Part shown: positions 61,062 to 64,000 of the stretch, piece after piece
Layout of the letters: the number at the start of each line of letters is the position of its first letter
Numbering within the stretch: the first letter of the stretch is position 1
Assembly (NCBI GenBank): GCA_000231825.2
Contig: JH720294.1
Coordinates: 2,822,450 to 2,886,449, forward strand
Length of the DNA stretch: 64,000 bases
Reading direction: 5' to 3'
Source: Tetrahymena elliotti 4EA
Taxonomy: Eukaryota > Ciliophora > Oligohymenophorea > Hymenostomatida > Tetrahymenidae
Program-made: the position numbers and the translations under genes
The notes under the pieces: model-generated
The model's input: the letters and a program-made list of their open reading frames with translations, nothing else
Database searches by the model: none
What the model was told of the DNA's origin: nothing

Positions 61062-62491
61062 TTTGTATTATCTTCTATAAAAATAAATATTTTCTGTAAA
61101 AATTAATAAAAAGAGCTCAAGTTAATTTGAATTAAATCGCATTTATTTATGTTCTGCATAGTTAAGTATTTTCAAATATGGGCCACTTTCTTAATATTAA
61201 ACTTCAAAATACTATTTTTAACTTAATTTTTATCTTATTTTAACACCAAATAATATTTAGAATATTTTTCTTAATAATCTAAAAGTTACTCAAAGAATTT
61301 TATCTAAAAAAAATTAAAATAATTTAATTATAAAATTTATAATACTGACTGATACTATACTTGAAACCAACAAGTTAGTAGAGGGTACCTTAAAACAATA
61401 ATTCTTTTCTTTTTTTAATCTTTATCAAAGCCAATAAAATAAAAGCAAATATTTCTTTCTTAATATTTTAAAAAATCTTTTATGAATTGAAAGATGAAAT
61501 TTGATGAATTTATACAAAAAAGTGAAAATGATCTCATGAATACTTATAAAATAAACTACTCTAGATAATTATTAAAAATTCAAAAAGCCATTTTACTAGC
61601 TATTTTACTCAAAAGAAAGTAAATTTGAAGTTAATAATTATTTTTAAAAAAATTTTTTAATAGGAAATTTTAATTATATTTTTTACAAAAAAAATAAATT
61701 AATTTCATTAATATTTTCTTAGAATTAGCCATTAAAAACAAATTTTAAAAATAAACTGAAAATTAAAAAATTGAATGAATTTAAATAAATGATTTAAAAA
61801 GTTTGAATATTTGAAGAATGATTAACTAACATCAATAGTAAAAGGACTTTGTTTACTTTTTAGTTGTTTATTTTGGATGAATAAAAGTTTATTTATTTGC
61901 CTTAGATTTTTATCTAAACTGTAAAATAATACAATTTTTTATTTCATTTTTTACATTTTAATTTCTAGATTTATTTAATAATTTCTATGTTTATTTTATA
62001 ATTGTCTGTAGGTAATGATTATAGCTATTTCAGTTTTAATAATTTATGTCTAAGATTAATGCACTGGATTTTTTAAATTATTAAATTAGTAATTGAATTT
62101 TAATTAAAAAAAATAATTTTAAGTTGATAAAAAATTTTAAGAGTAAAAAAAATAATTTCATGAATATTTAAATGAAGAATAAAAATAAATAGAGGAAAAG
62201 GAAATGGAGAAACAGAAATGAATTGGTAGCTAATGAATGAACAATTAAAAATGAGTGAAGTGTGAGCAATGGATATGTATGAAAATAATAAGAATAATAA
62301 AGGGGGTAAAAAGGAAAAATTAAATTTTTTCGAAGTTAAAATTAAGAGTTCAAAGAAAAAGAGAGAGGAGGTCTAATTGATGTGAGGGAATTAAATTGGG
62401 TGCACGCTAAAAAGAAAAGATATTAAATTAAAATAAAAGGAATTAATAAATACAAATAGTAACATTATCAAAAGACTTATAAATAATAGAA
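61062..62491. other. Intergenic, no gene seen
   Basis: A+T-rich 3' flank of the 214-residue gene and promoter region of RPL26, with a purine-rich stretch from 62150 to 62400. No gene or RNA recognised. Confidence 0.6.
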
Positions 62492-64000
62492 ATGAAAACC
62501 CACGTCGGTATACATTTAATATTTTTATAATAATTCTACTGAATGCTGGACATCCTTAAATGGGGCACGAGAACAAATGATCAATCCATTGGCCAGTGAG
62601 TCTATTTATTTGCATGCGGTACATGCGCATTGCATAATCTAGGCCGATTCGCTACAAATTTTACAATTAAGCATTTAAGATGCATTAAATTTTTAATACA
62701 ATGAAAAATTAGATCATGTTTGTTCTTCGTTATCTCATTCAACCAAACTAAAAAGGATGAAAAAAATTCAGCAAATAAGCCAATGAAAGCACTTAATTAA
62801 CTTTGTTTTTTATCATTAATTATTACAGAAGTTTCATCTGCTAGAAGAAAATAAAGAAAGGCTCATTTTGCCTCTCCCTCTCACCTCAGACAAACCTTGA
62901 TGTCTGCTCACCTTTCCAAGGATCTCAGATCTAAGTACAACGTTAGATCTATGCCCGTTAGAAAGGACGACGAAGTTCTTATTGTTAGAGGTAAAAACCT
63001 AATTTTAATAGCACAATTTCTCTTTAATTTTAGATTAGCTTTCTGATTGGATAGTAGGAGTTGATTTGAAAAAAAGCATCAAACTCTCTCTAATTCATTA
63101 ATTAATTAGATTGCAATTAAATGTTATTTCGATGATAGTCTAATCTATTTTTTAATTCAAAAGGTAAATTCAAAGGTAACAAGGGTAAGGTTACTCAAGT
63201 CTACAGAAAGAAATGGGCTATCCACGTTGAAAAGATCTCCAAGAACAAACTCAACGGTAATTTTTAATTCAAACTATTTTTAACTTAGCTTTTAGCGAGA
63301 TAAAGAAAAATTATAAATATCCCAAATGAAATAAGACTAAATAATATGTAGAAATCTTCAGTTCAATCTCAGGTTATAGCTATACTTCTCCTTCTATTTT
63401 TCTCTGGTACAATTTAGGAATAATTTAGTGACCAACCAACCAGCAACAATCAAGCATAACAATTTAGCTAGCTAGATAAAATATAATTATGTAATCATCG
63501 CCTACTAGTCATCAATCTTTCAAGTTAATTAATTATTCATTTGAGCAAATCTATAAACACTCTAAGCATATTAGTTGATAATCATTAGCAAATTAAAAGC
63601 AAAAAGGTACATTCTAACATCTGTAAAAACTAAAATAGATCAAAAATATTCAACCGAATATTTAGAAATACAATTAGCCTATTTTTGAATAATTCCAATC
63701 AACAAACACCATGTATTAAATACTCTTAATTTGAATGAATTATGAAAAATAATTATTATGTGATTTATTTAACAAAATTCATACTCTTGTTTATGATTTC
63801 ACTGCTGCCTACTTTTGATGATATCCTTGTTAAATCTGCTTTATTTTTTGAGCAAATATTTACCAAAACCAGGGAAAAATTAAACAGAATAATTAATTAA
63901 TAAGGTTAAATACTAAAAAAATCAATATAAAAGTATAGTAACTACTGAATGATTAAAAAATTTGAATGATTGATGATGAAGAACTCACTAGCTCATTCTC
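62492..64000 (+). CDS. RPL26: Ribosomal protein L26 (uL24), 5' part
   Basis: Three exons lie in the window: 62492-62507 (MKTHV plus one base), 62829-62990 and 63164-63256, with introns 62508-62828 and 62991-63163. The product reads [51 protein letters not shown] and [31 protein letters not shown]. This is the KOW-domain protein uL24 at the exit tunnel of the large ribosomal subunit. The third intron starts at 63257 (GTAATT) and runs past the window end, at least 744 nt; the last ~45 residues of the protein are outside. Codon use is strongly biased, as expected. Start set by the tiny first exon, typical of Tetrahymena ribosomal genes. Confidence 0.93.
62525..62690 (+). ncRNA. Candidate snoRNA in RPL26 intron 1
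   Basis: About 160 bases of intron 1 are far richer in G+C and sequence complexity than other introns here. A hinge AGAACA (matching the H-box ANANNA) at 62570-62575 is followed by a hairpin: UUGGCC pairs with GGCCGA, and GCAUG-CGGUA-CAUGC forms the inner stem. ACA occurs after the outer stem (gcuACAaau). The 5' half has a weaker hairpin around UGCUGGACAUCC. These traits fit an H/ACA snoRNA, and ribosomal-protein introns commonly host them. Spacing to ACA is not canonical, so the class is tentative. Confidence 0.4.

Noticed and set aside
63432..63450. accaaccaaccagc resembling the chromosome breakage or telomere sequence
   Set aside because: It lacks the 15-base breakage consensus and any CCCCAA array; it is an ordinary short repeat in the RPL26 intron.
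63815..63950. TGATGA followed by CTGA as a box C/D snoRNA in RPL26 intron 3
   Set aside because: The boxes are about 130 bases apart, no terminal stem pairs them, and such short motifs are frequent by chance in this composition.

Overview
The window is a very A+T-rich nuclear segment from a ciliate that uses the Tetrahymena-type code. Long coding frames run through TAA and TAG, read as glutamine, and end only at TGA. Introns are short, A+T-rich and GT..AG. Tetrahymena thermophila or a close relative is the best fit, and the start of the ribosomal protein L26 gene agrees with this. Most real genes are invisible to a standard-code ORF scan, so gene models here were built by reading TAA/TAG as Gln and splicing by hand. 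For nearly all models the exon lengths sum to a whole number of codons.

Layout. 1.5-3.1 kb: a coiled-coil/low-complexity protein (+). 3.6-23.3 kb: five minus-strand genes, namely a PP2A B''-type regulatory subunit (11 exons), a DENN-domain protein of the DENND6/AFI1 type, a 1,691-residue protein with a C-terminal Tcp10/G-box domain as in the centriole protein CPAP/SAS-4, an unknown 607-residue protein and a 372-residue coiled-coil protein. 25.7-31.5 kb: two secreted proteins (a cysteine-rich one and a Notum/pectin-acetylesterase-type hydrolase) flanking a decayed kinase tail and a ~380-bp tandem repeat. 33.2-35.2 kb: a broken protein kinase gene whose 126-bp tandem repeats are 42-residue TPR units. 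36-41.3 kb: a twin-CX3C (small-Tim-like) protein, a TPR protein and a divergent SAR1 GTPase. 42-43.1 kb: two nearly identical U5 snRNA genes (-). 43.5-44.4 kb: a leucine-rich-repeat pseudogene. 45.6-47.8 kb: an Asn/Gln-rich protein. 48.5-53.3 kb: MND1 (-) divergent from a CCDC112 homologue (+). 54.6-55.4 kb: a PP2C phosphatase. 58.7-61.1 kb: two genes with G+C-rich, highly-expressed-type codon use. 62.5 kb to the end: the first three exons of ribosomal protein L26, whose first intron holds a structured, snoRNA-like element.

The genes do not form one pathway. There are loose themes: centriole/cilium (Tcp10-domain protein, CCDC112 homologue), phosphorylation control (PP2A B'', PP2C, kinase remnants), membrane traffic (DENN protein, SAR1) and meiotic recombination (MND1). 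Intergenic spacers of 0.4-3.3 kb are simple A+T-rich sequence with short tandem repeats. I saw no tRNA gene, CRISPR array, telomere repeat or transposon. The least explained items are the decaying kinase-TPR gene, the repeat block beside the hydrolase, and the two G+C-rich non-coding islands.
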